Assembly (NCBI GenBank): GCA_037043015.1 | Contig: CM073321.1 | Coordinates: forward strand, 28,199,010-28,263,009 | Direction: 5' to 3' | Origin: Bryum argenteum | Lineage: Eukaryota > Streptophyta > Bryopsida > Bryales > Bryaceae | Length of the DNA: 64,000 bases | Part shown: one piece after another, positions 46,263-57,893 of the stretch | Layout: every line of letters starts with the position of its first letter | Position numbering within the stretch: the first letter of the stretch is position 1 | The notes under the pieces: generated by a model | Database searches by the model: none | What the model was told of the DNA's origin: nothing | The model's input: only the letters and a program-made list of their open reading frames with translations | Made by a program: the position numbers and the translations under genes

Positions 46263-47773
46263 CGGGTGTGTGAAAATCATGACTTTGCATGGATTGGGAC
46301 AACTCATGGCCCTCGCACATGAGGGTTTTGGGCTCAGCCTCGGCCTGGCCAGGGCCCTCTATTATTGGAAGGGGCCTGGTTGTGCCTCGCAGCAGCTGCT
46401 GCGGCAGGGGCCGGCAGCTCGCTGGTAGGCAGCCATCGCAACCCCGCCGCCAGCCCTCCCAATTTACCCCAACACCCCCCCCCCCTCGACCCCCCAGCCC
46501 CCCTTACCCCTATGTAGACCTAATAAATTAAAAGTTACACATAATTTTGATTTTTCAAAGAATAGATAAATTTAATGGTTCACAAAAGAATATAAGAACA
46601 ACTTCCTTGTTGAAAGGATTTTATCCCGCATAAGACAAAGAAATGTACAAGAATTAGAAGTTCAATTAGAAAATATTTTATTAGAAGAAAAGTTTGAAAG
46701 TTTAGGCTTTTCCCGATTTTTACAGAATAGAATCTCAATTGTCTAATAACCCTATGTTATGTATTGGAGGACGCTTTCTTTGGGACCGTACTAGTTTATT
46801 ATTTCAAAATCATCACTTTATTTTTTCATGTCAAAACTTAGATATAGATGAAGAAATGCTAAGAAGATTATATGTTACTCATGGAGCAGAAGAGAACAAG
46901 AAAAATCTAGTTGAAGTCAAAAAATTAAACAGTTTTTTCTTTATTGAGGGTATGGTCGAGATTCCATAAATGATTTTTCCATAAATTGTTGGAATCAATT
47001 ACCTTTTATAGAAAAAAATATTTTTGAAAATTTTAAGTGTATTGAAAAAATTGGTGTTCAATTAAAATGCCCACAAGTATTTACTCTTGTATATCAGAGT
47101 TGGTTATTTGAAAACCTACTAGAAAATATAACTCGTTTTGAATTATTAAATAATCAACAAAGATGGTTAAAAAATTAAAAATTTATCATTTAACAATTTT
47201 TTTTTTTTTTTTTTTTTTTACTGTTTTAGAAATTTATTAATACTTTTTTTATAAAAAAAAATTGCATCAAAGTTCATTGAATGAAATGACAAAAATATTA
47301 CTTTAGAGTGGTTCAAGTCACTGGAACTTTGAATAATAGTGAAAATTAAAATAAGAAGAGAGGAAAAATATTTCTTATAAATATTGGAATAGCTAATTAA
47401 TATCTAATAGAAATGATGGAATCATAAGAAAAATCGGTAGGTAAGGGGATGGGGAAAATACAAACGGTTGGGGAAAATGCAAAGGGATGGGGAAAATACA
47501 AAGGGATGGGGACAATAATGAAGAAAAGAAGAGAGAAGAGGTGGGGTCAAAGGGGTGAGGGTAAGTGTCGTTAAGGGGTAGTTAAGGGGCCACTTTTGGC
47601 TTTTGTGGTTTGGGCAGGTTGGTGGAGAGTCGGGCAGGTGCCGCTCGACTTGGCTGAGGCTGGTAGCTCGTTTCCCGTCAGCCTCGGAGAGGGCTCAAAG
47701 CAGGCTGAGGCTGGCGGAAGAGCCGTCGCTCAGCCCTCCTTCAGCCCCATGTGTGCAGGCCATCACACACCCG
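46263..47773. mobile_element. Possible short-TIR element enclosing the ycf2 fragment
   Basis: CGGGTGTGTGA at 46263 is inverted at 47763-47773 (TCACACACCCG), and each side continues inward with GC-rich then C-rich or G-rich sequence (for example CCCCAACACCCCCC near 46470, and the repeated GGGATGGGGAAAATAC near 47450-47510). The chloroplast-derived piece sits between. An 11-bp match could be chance, and no exact target duplication is visible. Confidence 0.3.
46612..47178 (+). pseudogene. ycf2: Nuclear copy of the 3' part of chloroplast ycf2
   Basis: Very AT-rich sequence unlike its neighbours reads, with breaks, as the C-terminal part of the large chloroplast protein Ycf2, an FtsH-like import motor component. 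Matches to what I remember of liverwort and moss Ycf2 are E-R-I-L-S-R-I-R-Q-R-N, L-E-V-Q-L-E-N-I-L-L-E-E, G-R-F-L-W-D, D-E-E-M-L-R-R-L-Y-V-T, N-C-W-N-Q-L-P-F-I-E-K-N-I-F and F-E-L-L-N-N-Q-Q-R-W-L-K. The frame is interrupted by TAA at about 46743 and by frame changes near 46930-46980 and in the segment before L-F-E-N-L-L. It is a decayed plastid insertion. Its presence shows that the window is nuclear. Confidence 0.8.
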
Positions 47774-48290
47774 TGTAGAGCAGAAGAACATGTAGAATTT
47801 GTACCAATATCATCCAACTTGCTGGTAACCTGCCACATACTATCATCTTCATCGTCGTTGATTAACGGAGTATAGTAGTAGAAATTGATTAAAGCATGTC
47901 TAGAATGTCACTAGAGCAGAGGCTGACATCGACTGCAGTCTGATAGCAAGAATGGGTCAGGGCGAGGAATCCCCGATCGCAGCTGAGGTTGTGACAATGT
48001 TTGTGGATGCGGCTGCTTCTCCAACAGTTGCACGTACTAGTTAAGCGACTATCGAGACCCCTACTTAAGCCGATGGAGGTGTTTCTTTATCAACTGTCAC
48101 AAACCGTACTCAACAAATGCAATTATTTAATAAGCGACTGTTCCGGGTGCTCATTTATCAACTATTGAGGTTGCTTCTCTTGCAGATGCGGGTGTACCTT
48201 CATCGACTATCATTGTTGGAACTCCAATGGATGCGGGTGTTGGAACTCCAATGGACGCAGCTACTACTCCAATAGGTGTTGTTTCGGTGG
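47179..48290. other. No gene recognised
   Basis: Begins with a T-run (47197-47219) and AT-rich DNA, then a short GGGATGGGGAAAATAC tandem repeat (about 47450-47510) and a GC-rich patch with repeated GGCTGAGGCTGG (47640-47760). Near 48180-48260 a phrase containing GTTGGAACTCCAATGGA is repeated directly. Confidence 0.5.
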
Positions 48291-48294
48291 ATGT

Positions 48295-48687
48295 CAGTAT
48301 GAACAAGGGTCTATCCAAAATCCAGGTCTTGTGGGGCAGTGGGAAGAGAACATTGTGTGTACGGATGTTTGGCTCGCATTGGAAGACATGTTTCAAGTGG
48401 AGGATGGTGAACCTGTGATCAGTGACACACAAATCATTAGGAGGGTGCACAACGTAGAAGTACAAAAGAATGTAGACAATGTGAGAGTCTTCATGTGGTT
48501 GGCTCCTACTACTGCAAGGGCGTGGTCTTTGGATGAAGACGTCCGTCTTTGCCGGTAAAAACTAGAGGCAAAGTTTGAAGATGTTGTGGATGATGTTGTG
48601 GAGAGAGAGGTGGACACTGCAACTCAGGATACAATAGTCCCCTTTCATGTTGTCGAGCGAAGGGTCTCTAACGCTACGGGCGTGTAG
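48295..48687 (+). pseudogene. Decayed gene fragment of unknown function
   Basis: One plus-strand frame from about 48295 to the TAG at 48685 reads G-Q-W-E-E-N-I-V-C-T-D-V-W-L-A-L-E-D-M-F, then V-R-V-F-M-W-L-A-P-T-T-A-R-A-W-S-L-D-E-D-V. A TAA at 48556-48558 is followed by K-L-E-A-K-F-E-D-V-V-D-D-V-V-E-R-E. Weaker scraps of the same strand go on to about 49260. The text is protein-like but matches no family I know. Confidence 0.4.
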
Positions 48688-49996
48688 TGTCACGGCAACA
48701 ATTCCTCTTTCGGAGAATGTGCGGCTACTAAAGTCTACAAGAATCTCCAGATTGATTCACTTTTAAGGAATTAGGGACGGGAGTAATTGTTGGAGGTGTG
48801 CGTAAAGCAGAGGTTGTGTTTTACTCCCATTGTGGAAAAGAGATCATCCTCTTACACAAACAATTTTTTTGGAGATTGAAGAATTAGGTAGAATGGCTTG
48901 GTAATGAAATGGTCGACTATGTTGTGTCACGGGTGCACCATCAAGCGGCTAAGAATATCAACAAGAAATCATCTTGTTAGTTTGCACGCAACTTCAGCTA
49001 CACGGTTTTCAACTTTATTGGTTTGAGTGGCGCGTAATTGGCTCCATCCTCTGAGTGGAGTGGATATCAATTAGGTCAAAGAGTTCATCTTCCTCTAGGT
49101 GACCAACGACTAGTGGTCGGTGTTGGTTTTTGACCAAGTTCTCTACATGGACTTTTTGGCGGCAGAATCTATTTTTCCGAGACAATACATAATCAATTCA
49201 TATGGTGGCTGTGTGAAGCTTGGCAACGCCTCTGAGGCAGGGAGGAGTATGTAGTGACTAATGTCCTTAGCCTTTATGTTTATCAATAGCCTTACGACTT
49301 TGCGCTTGGGCAGCATTGCATTTGTACGAATGCTTTGTATCTGAAGGCACATTTTTCCACTCTCTGACCTTAATAACGGTGTCTATAATACTGTTACGAA
49401 GCCCGTAACTTAGTCACTGACTTTTGTAAGACTGCCTTTGTTATGTTTATTTTGGAGCGGAGAACAATGCAGAAGCTAGTTTGCATCTTGTACCCCAGTA
49501 GTTGCGGCCTTCTGGAGCATCAATTATCAACAAGGAGATCATTGCCCTCCTAACAAAGGAACTGGATTCCTTGCAAAGAGACACAATGTTTAAGATACCA
49601 TTTTCCACAGTTTGTCCAGCACAAAAACACGCAGAGGGCAATGATGATTGTGTCGTTATAGACGCGCAGCCTCTTGCTACACTAAAAAGGGTAACTTGTA
49701 CATAAGAGAAGTCTACTAATGAAATACTTTTGTTGCCAACAATTACTACTTCTTTGGTGGATAGGTAAGGGCGATGTTGACATTAAACGGATATTTTACT
49801 AATTATGGACAAATTCCAAACTTATGGATATTCTAACTAAAAAAATAAGTATCAAAATGTATCCCAAATTAATAAAGAATAGAAAACATTTCTAAACTAT
49901 GAGAAAACGAGCCGGAAAATCAAGCAAGATTTACAACAAAGTCCATGACAAATAATAAAACTATCTGAATTACCCAAAAATAAACTATTGAAATTA
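48688..49996. other. Decayed sequence; no intact gene
   Basis: Scraps of plus-strand coding-like sequence (for example V-L-Y-M-D-F-L-A-A-E-S-I-F-P-R-Q-Y-I near 49140) separated by stops, then AT-rich DNA up to the transposon region. No RNA gene or repeat is recognised. Confidence 0.4.
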
Positions 49997-50021
49997 TATC
50001 GGCCGAAGGCCAATATAAGGG

Positions 50022-50090
50022 AAACCCTAAACCCTAAAACCCTAGACCCTAAACCCTAAACCCTAGACTCCAGACTCTAGACCCAAAATC
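50022..50090 (-). repeat. Interstitial telomere-like repeats (CCCTAAA)
   Basis: CCCTAAACCCTAAAACCCTA and degenerate versions (CCCTAGA, CTCCAGACTCTAGA). The plant-type TTTAGGG motif on the minus strand. It lies just inside the left edge of the palindrome-rich region. Confidence 0.8.
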
Positions 50091-50948
50091 CTAGACCGTT
50101 GACCGTAGTTCCCATCCCCAACCCACATTAGCTGAAATGCTGTATCGAACGGCCGCCGATAGAAGCCCCAAGATTATATCGAAGTAGTAGTAACTTATCA
50201 GAACAGAATAAATTTGAGCTCAGAAACGAAATTCGAAAATTTGTTGCACATTGATAGATACATAGATCAATTGGATATGATTGAGAGGAATACAGTAGCA
50301 TAATGTATTGAATAGCAAAGTCCAATATCGGCCGCCAATCGAGAAACGCAAGACTAATAAAATAAGAGGAATACATTATAATTGTACAATGCAATGCACG
50401 CTATGATAATGACACAGTAGGATATACTGTATCGAAAAGTTATAGGAAGATAAGTCCAATATCGGCCACCAGCCGAGAAACTGTAAACTAGAGAAATGGG
50501 CGGAGCACATCGAAAGTATCACTGAACGCCACCATTTTGAAAACGATGAACATACTGCAATCAAATGTCATGGACAGCTAAGTCCGGTATCGGCTGCCAG
50601 CCGAGACACTGTAAAACTAGAGAAATGGGATGAGTACAACGATAGTGACGAAGAGCTCTAGCAATTTGACTAAGAAGAATATGTCGTAGCGAAAATATAA
50701 CAGGTTCGCAGAAACTATAGACATGAAACGTAGTATCCGGTGAGTTGCAAATGGACGAGTGACTGGAGAGCAGTGTCGGCCGGCAGCCGATAGGAGGTCG
50801 GAGTTGCTGGTGCGAAAGCATATGAGTGAAGATTAGTATCGACCGGCAGCCGACAAGTGCAGCATGTCCGTCATAGAGTGTGAGGAGGCGAGTGAGGCTC
50901 ACATGAAGCGTATCGGCCGGAAGCCGATACAACTGTATGCAGAACACC

Positions 50949-53900
50949 TTAGGGAACAGCTCCAGCGACCTCAAGGTTAGACATTGCAGCTGCAGCGGCC
51001 TGCTCGGGAATGACATGTGTAGTTGGTGGACCTTTCTTTGCATGTGACAACATCCCATGAGAGAACATGACAATGTTCACATTCACAATATGAGGAAGAC
51101 AAGGCTCTTTATGCCAACGGCGAGTCCAGCACTCTCTAGCGATGATCGATTTCCCTTCCTTCTTAGCTCGCATAGGGGTCCACCATTCAATCTTGAAATT
51201 GCCATAGGTAAGACCAGGTGTAAGATCAAGACACTCAAGGACTCGCCCCAGCCAGACAGGAAGGAAATGGTCGTCGCTCGGGCGGCATAAGACAAAGTCT
51301 CCAAGAAGCACACCACGGAATGGATTAAAGTTGAGCCTCGGTCGGTCTTTAGCAGGACCACAGTAAGGATAAGCATCTGCATCATCCTCAGGCGTAATGT
51401 TGTGTGAGTGAGAGGAACTAGATCCAGAATCGTGAGAGGCACGAGTATGATCACGAGTCCAGTCTGAAATAGGCCAAAATCCTTCAAAAAGAACGTCGGG
51501 GGTAGAAGGTAATGGTGAATTGATCTCCCGGTTGATACGCTCCGAGTAGCCAACAGGTCCAGCCGTCTCATCGCAGTATCATCTATTGCGCGCCATACCG
51601 GTCTTCCAGAACTCAATGAACTTAGATACACCGTCCTTGATGAATCCCTGTTTGTCATTGCACTCCGAGGCACAAGCTTGCTCCTTCACAGAGTTTAACT
51701 TGGTGGGGTTAACCTCCGTAACGCCCCATAACGACTTAAAAGGAACAAGACGTGGGTCGCCTTGTGGAATTCTAGGTCTTCCGAAGTCCACATCTTGACC
51801 GGGGGACCGGGTAGGAGCCATGACGAATCACTCGTTTTCCTCTTATACCTCATGACAGGCCAGCCACGATCGTCACCGTCCTCTTCAGGCCAGAACTTAC
51901 AAAGATGCATATCACCAAATCCAACAATTTTATTGACGTCGTCGTGATGAAAGTCCTTGACGTAAGATTTGAAATCTGCAACCTCTTGAACGAATTCAGG
52001 AATAAATGCGACTGTCTTCTGCGAGTCCATGAAAGCCTTCATGAGATTGCCTAGAACATACGTGTTTTTCTACTTGATGAGCTTGAAAAGGTAACTGAAA
52101 TGGGCATCAATATCCTCATGAGTGTGGCCAACAATCAGGAACCCAACAGTGACTTCCTTGAATATGCACCGAGCGGTCGGCAAAGAGCATAAGGCCATCA
52201 CAAATCTGTTGTTGTCTTTGGCGGAATTATCAAGCTGCAAGAAGAGCATATGCGGAAGCGGAACGAGCGAACGTCCTGGTTGTGGAGGACCAAATTGAGT
52301 CCCGGTGGCGGGTGGGATAGATGCGAAACACCTAGACTTTCCATGTAGCAAAGCTTGGAAGAAGTTGTTTTGTGGAGGTGTGGGAAACAGCTCCCGAGAT
52401 TCACGTACCGGTGGCTTCTCAAGCGCACGCAGTACACGACACAAGGAGAAGATTGTGAAGTTCGAATTACCCGGCCAGAGCGTTGTGGAGTAGTGCGCAT
52501 ACGCACCATCACCGTGGTCGTGAGTCAACATGCCTGTAACAGAAACCGGAATCTGTCCAAGGCCACCAGTGGCTTTTGTAATCCCCTGCACTCTGGGAAT
52601 GGCCGTCTTCGTGGTATCCATCTTGTCGTGGATTATACATAGAAACTCCGACAGGTTCTGGCAGGACTGGGAACTCTAGCCACCATAAATATGGCGGCAG
52701 GCACGCTGATAATTGAGATGGTGATTCCGGTCATCGACTAATGCCTGCCACTCACCACAGCCCCTTGGGTACTTGGATATGCACTTCACAAGGAAGTCGC
52801 ACTCAGTATACTTGGAGAAGCTGCTCCCAACAGCTTTAACCTCAACGTTCTTGAAGTGGTTCTGTCGAAGCTGACTGATGGTGGACTGGGAGACCGGCTT
52901 ATGGTGGCATTTGATATTCACCTAGAAGGCGGATATAAAGAAGGATGTCAATATCCTGGTCGACGCCTCCTATCGGCCGGCAGCCGACAGGAGTGCAATG
53001 AGACTAGCGGAAACTAATCGCTAAAGGAGTATCGGCTGCCAGCCAACAACTAACTCAACGACGACTGGATAAGCAACGACGGAAATGACCTTAGGTGGCA
53101 TAGTAAAATCGTCTAGTTAAAAACATCCGAAACATATCGACCAAGTGTATCAGCCGGCGGCGGACATAGAGGACAAAAAAGAAATAAGAATTATTGGGAC
53201 TTACTTGATTCACTTGCTCGCGCATTGTGTCCCAGTTGAGAGCAGATGGAACAACCTTCAGATTGTCAACTTGCTTATTTCCAATAAGCCTAAACTCGTT
53301 AGGCATCTGGTCCGCATTCTCGTCAATAATCTTCTGCAGGGTTGCTCTGGCCCTGAATCGTATGCGGGCGTGGACGTACTGCTCCAGAATTGCCATGCGA
53401 TCCGCTCACTGATCCACCCATTGCTGCGGCCTTGTAGACGTGGTAAGCTGATCTGGAAACACCGTGAATGATATACCAAGCGTTCTCGCAGACCTCAGCA
53501 TTCTCAAGCGTGATGAATTTCCTCCCTCTTGGTGCATGTACATGAAGTTGACTTTGAACGGCATACGCTATCTCTCTTCTAATTTCAAAAGAGCAAGCAT
53601 AGTACTTACGACGTAGAAAACGAGTAGACTCCCACGGAAATGTCTGGCAGCACCTACTCTTGCAGCACAACTGATAGCTAACCTTGCGAATCTCATCATC
53701 TGAGGTCTTTGATTTGAGCCTAGACCCAGTGGGCTGCTCCTTGGACAAGAGTCTACAACGAACGGACCTGGAGGGATTCCAAGGGACCCCCTCAAGTTCC
53801 GGATGGTCAAAAGTGCTGTTCTAAGTTGCCTCAGAGCATAGCATGACAATGTCAGAGAAGAGTTGACCGCCTTCAAGACAAGTTTGCAAAAGTGGCCACC

Positions 53901-55140
53901 TCATTGTCGTGAGCTGCAGGGTATCGTACTCTGAAATGAACATTACACCAACATCTGTATCGCCAAGAAGGTTCTCATCGCAGGCTTCATCTAGAAGACA
54001 AACTTGAATGATCGCCTGCCCAAACAAGGTAAGATCCTCGTTCAATAGGTCGCACTGCTTATTCCTCCAGTCGGGCCGATCAAGGACTCGCAGAAATTCC
54101 GGTTGTAGAACATAAGTGTCGCCTTAGATAGAAGGGCGAAAGTTGATAGCGCTATCACTGTCAGAACTATTTGAAGAGGGCTGCAAGAAGATACTGTTGT
54201 CATTCGGAGAAGCATGAAGAGCATCAGCGGAATCATTCCCTGGAGTAGAGACGATATTGACGCGGATTGGCGGATTCTTTCTGAACCCGCAGTCATCGCT
54301 GCAATCAAAATGAGGGAGCCCAGTTGCAGGATGCGGGTGACCCGAACTACCGCAGCAGTCAGTAGACGGTGAGTCCTTGGCACTGTCATGGCTGTCGTGT
54401 TCAACCTTGACACTCTTCATCGTGGGGTGTGTCGGCTGCCGGCCGATAGAGTTGCCATTCAGCTGCGTAGCATCGAGGGGACGAGTATTGTAACTGCTCC
54501 AAAGGATTTCATACCCAAGGCACTCACCAAGCAGAGTGAGAGAAGGATGCTCACAATACGCTACCAGACCAACAAAGTCCTTATACACCGTGATGAGCTT
54601 GACAACTGCAAAGAAGCTATGGGAGACGCGAAAACCCTCCCAGGTGCCCTTAGACAAGCACTCGACGATAACACCCACTCCGACACAGTGGTGATTGGTC
54701 CCATCAACATGCAGTAGAGCGACCTCCATGTTTACAAAGAGAGTGAGAAACTGATTTATGGGCTTCTCATCTAATGGCCCCGATGTCGGCTGCCAGCCGA
54801 CAGGCTCGGAAGATTCATCAAGGTTATCAATGAAGGGTCTCACGTCTTTCACCTCCCATGTGATGTTGTTACTAGGACACTGACTAAGATACTTAATGCT
54901 AGGCGTGGGAAACGGAATGATCATCTCAATATTTGGACCAACGTCAAGAACGTGGACGTCTAAAAGAAATAGCTTTCGCGAGATAATCTGGTTGATAGAA
55001 GCAGTATCAGCATAGTAAAGTCCTGCATATGACACAGCGATAACAGCGCCCTTGGCTAAACGCCAACGCTCGGAACCGCCGTTCTTCAGAAAACTGTCAA
55101 TCGGTTCGGTTCCTAACATCATGGAGCATGATCTCTTCAT
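50949..55140 (-). pseudogene. DDE-like (DUF7869-like) DNA transposase gene, multi-exon, broken
   Basis: Minus-strand pieces follow each other in family order. The N-terminal part (55140-53821) opens M-K-R-S-C-S and holds R-V-L-D-R-P-D-W-R-N-K. A Cys-rich part (53748-53323) has C-C-K-S-R-C-C and a segment ending H-G-N-S-G. Next come D-E-N-A-D-Q-M-P, an intron of about 280 bp with donor GTAAGT near 53203 and acceptor TTCTAG near 52922, then F-S-K-Y-T-E-C-D-F-L. The catalytic-like core is H-D-K-M-D, L-D-N-S-A-K-D-N and V-G-H-T-H-E-D-I-D-A-H-F-S. The C-terminal part has G-D-F-V-L-C-R-P and F-L-P-V-W-L-G-R. TAA at 54124-54126 and TAG at 52070-52072 replace likely Gln codons, and a frame change lies near 53370. 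The DUF7869 name is from memory of the conserved D-N and H-T-H-x-D motifs. Confidence 0.75.
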
Positions 55141-55799
55141 GGATCTATCGGCTGCCGGCCGACACTACTGAAAATCTAGAAAGTTATCGAGATGAAAGAA
55201 TAACTATAGACCTGACAGAAGTGAAATTGATACAACCTACTCTGGTATCGGCTGGCGGCCGGTACTACGTACTGCAAAACTCGGGCGACCGGACAGTCGA
55301 TGAGGGACACATGATACGCATGTATTGGCTGGCGGCCGACAGCTCAGAAAACAATATCAGCTGGCAGCCGATATCAAGAGATCCGACTAATTCTCGGAGT
55401 ATTGTATTGGCAGGTGTGATGCACTATGTCGGCTGGCGTCAAATTCCAGGGTAATGAACCTCTAGCTATTAGATCGATCTAATCGTAGTAATGAAAGACT
55501 TCAACCTACTGCCCTCTATATGGAAAGAAGCGCACAAACACGGGAAACACAATGACGCAATTCTTGACTACTTTTGGCTAGGGAAAAGAACAAAAATAGC
55601 AAAGCAGATCGCTCAGAATGACGGCAGAGAGTCAGGAAACGCTGGAGAAATGAAATGAAATGTCGGAAACAGTTAAAAAAGGGTAGCGATCTGAAACCCC
55701 TTAGCGTGGTTGGCGCTCAAATTAAGAAAATTTCAAACTCAAATTTGAAATGATTCTGAATTTTTTGAGAGCTAAATGCTAGGCAGGATGAAAACCAAT

Positions 55800-55990
55800 G
55801 ATGAAAGGGATGAATAAATTTGAAATGACGTTTTGGCGGCGCGAGCTCCAAAAAATTTGGCGGGCGGGCAAGCGGATGCGAGGGCGGGCATGCGATGGAA
55901 AAGCGGGCAAGGGCGCTAATCAGTGGGCAAGCGGATGCGAGGGCGAGCATGCGATGGAAAAGCGGGCAAGGGCGCAAAGCGGCGGGCAGC
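55800..55990. repeat. Direct repeat of a 61-bp GC-rich unit
   Basis: GGCAAGCGGATGCGAGGGCG followed by GGCATGCGATGGAAAAGCGG occurs at about 55866 and again at about 55927. It lies upstream of the transposase start, between the transposase and the dense palindrome cluster. Confidence 0.75.
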
Positions 55991-56242
55991 CGATAGCCAT
56001 CATTCCAATATTTTAGAAGGGGGGTAAACCTTTCACCCTCCCTCATTTGCTCTCATTTGCAACTTGCCCTCTCCTCTCTCCCTCATTTGCTCTCATCTTG
56101 CTCTCTCCTCTCTGAGTTATGCTCTATGAGTTTTGCTCTCAACTCTGAGTTCTCCTCTCCTCTCTCCTTTCTTGCTATCTCCTCTTCTCTCTGCTTTCTT
56201 GTCTTAGCCGCTCAGTCTGCAGGCAGTTGATATTTAGCTTTA

Positions 56243-56262
56243 GGGTTTAGGGTTTCTAGCAG
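56243..56262 (+). repeat. Telomere-like motif (TTTAGGG), opposite orientation to 50022
   Basis: TTTAGGGTTTAGGGTTT. Orientation is inverted relative to the repeats at 50022-50090, so the two sit like a short inverted pair around the transposase. Confidence 0.65.
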
Positions 56263-57030
56263 CAGCCGACAGAAGTTACGCAGCAGCCGATAGCTTTTTG
56301 AGAAAGCGGAGGCGATTTCGTCAACGGCCGACATTTCTTACGCACCAGCTGACAGATTTGCACAGGAGCAGAGGCGATCTGGTCACCAGTCAACATCGGA
56401 CACGCGCCAGCCAATACAGCATCGATGGCTTTGTCGAAGGGGTAAATTGATTTAGCTCTTGGTGACGTTTCAGTTGGTGACGTTTCAGCTCTTGGTGACG
56501 TTTCGCTTTATTCAACTCTTGGTGACCTTAGTATGTTCTGTGTGTCGGCTGGCAGCCGATAGCTCTCACGCTGTCGGCTGGCAGCCGAGAGCTTGCTATG
56601 CAGCTGGATTTTCTATTATAAAGTGCTTAGTGTTTTGTGCTTTGTGCTTAGTGTTTAGTGTTTTGTGCTTAGTGCTTAGCTGGAAGCCGATAGCTTGCTT
56701 TCTAGCTGCATCATTACCTTATAGTGCTTAGTGTTTCGGCTGGCAGCCGACAGTTCTCATGCTGTCGGCTGGCAGCCGATAGCTCTCATGCTGTTGGCTG
56801 GCAGCCGATAGCTTGCTTTGTAGCTATTTAGTATCTTTACATTATTGTGCTTAGTGTGTCAGCTGGGAGCCGATAGCTCTCATGTTGTCCGCTGGCAGCC
56901 GATAGCTTGCTTTGCAGCTGTTTAGTATCTTTACATTATCGTGCTTAGTTTGTTGGCTGGCAGCCGATAGCTCTCATGCTGTCGGCTGGCAGCCGATACG
57001 TCATGTTGTATCAGCTGCCAGCCGACATTT

Positions 57031-57893
57031 TAATCATTGTGACTTAGGCGTTTACTAATATCATCTCAAATGACGTGGTCATGCAAAAAACCACCAGTCC
57101 TAGCAAGATTGCTAGGAGTCGAGCTGGCTCACACAAAAGTCAAGCACCGAAGCTGGCTCACACAGAAGTCAAGTGGTTGTTGCCACTGGATTTGTGCAGG
57201 CGCTACAAAAAAGGCATTGTATTATAAATACCAAAAGTTCAGCCTTCTGGTGCTCCCTGTCACAGATTTACGGCTGTTGGTCACATATGTATAAGTCCGT
57301 CCGACCGTCTTCGTACACAGGCACTTGCATCAACAATACTAATACGATCTAATCTCTGGTAAGTCACTCTTCCTAGCAAGCAATATTTCTCCTAGCAAGC
57401 AAATGCCCTAGCAAGCAAATATTTCAAATGCCCAGGGAGGTAGGACTCCTGCTACGGGATGGACATTCTCGTGTCTTCGATTGAAATTGACAACCGGCAC
57501 GCCGGGTTTCCGGAGTCTGAATCAAAAATCCACTGGAACAATATAACCCAACATAATGCAGACCTCTCGACGAATATGTGACAACCGCCATGTTTTTTCC
57601 ACTTCAAGCGTCGCCACTGTCACACCTCCAAACAAACAAGGAAGAATCACCAAATCCTCCTCTTGAACTTGGTCAATCTGTTGCCAACTTACACCATCTA
57701 GCCCTAGACCCTCTCTCCCTTACTTTAAATTTGCGTACAACGTCGATCGCCCCACATGGTACCTGCGTTGCACAACAAACGTTTAAGGTCTTAAATTGAT
57801 CTCAAAAACGGTTTTTCTTGACAGCCGCTCCCTCCTCCCAAGCTTGAAAATTAGATTTCACTGGCATTCATGAAAGCATTGACAATAGCAACC
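57031..57893. other. No gene recognised
   Basis: A short direct repeat GCTGGCTCACACAAAAGTCA lies near 57122 and 57150, a TATA-like TATTATAAATACC near 57219-57231, and three copies of CCTAGCAAGCAA at about 57372-57415. The TATA-like box followed by GGTAAGT could be a promoter and first donor site, but no gene can be tied to it. Confidence 0.35.

Larger units (their letters stand above)
49997..57030. repeat. Dispersed 19-bp palindrome family TATCGGCTGSCAGCCGATA
   Basis: At least 25 copies of a palindrome with 9-bp arms and one central base. Clear copies start near 50326, 50460, 50588, 50774, 50837, 50911, 52971, 53030, 53148, 54430, 54784, 55146, 55246, 55322, 55354 and 55429, then as a dense series at 56540-57027. 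Variants (TGTCGG, CCGGC, CCACC centres) mostly keep the arms complementary. Copies lie in flanks, in an intron of the transposase gene (three in 52922-53203) and inside its coding sequence, where they encode I/V-G-R/W-Q-P-T. I see none elsewhere in the window, so the family marks this element. Confidence 0.9.

Noticed and set aside
50022-50090. A true chromosome end
   Set aside because: The telomere-like run is short, degenerate and has long unrelated sequence on both sides.
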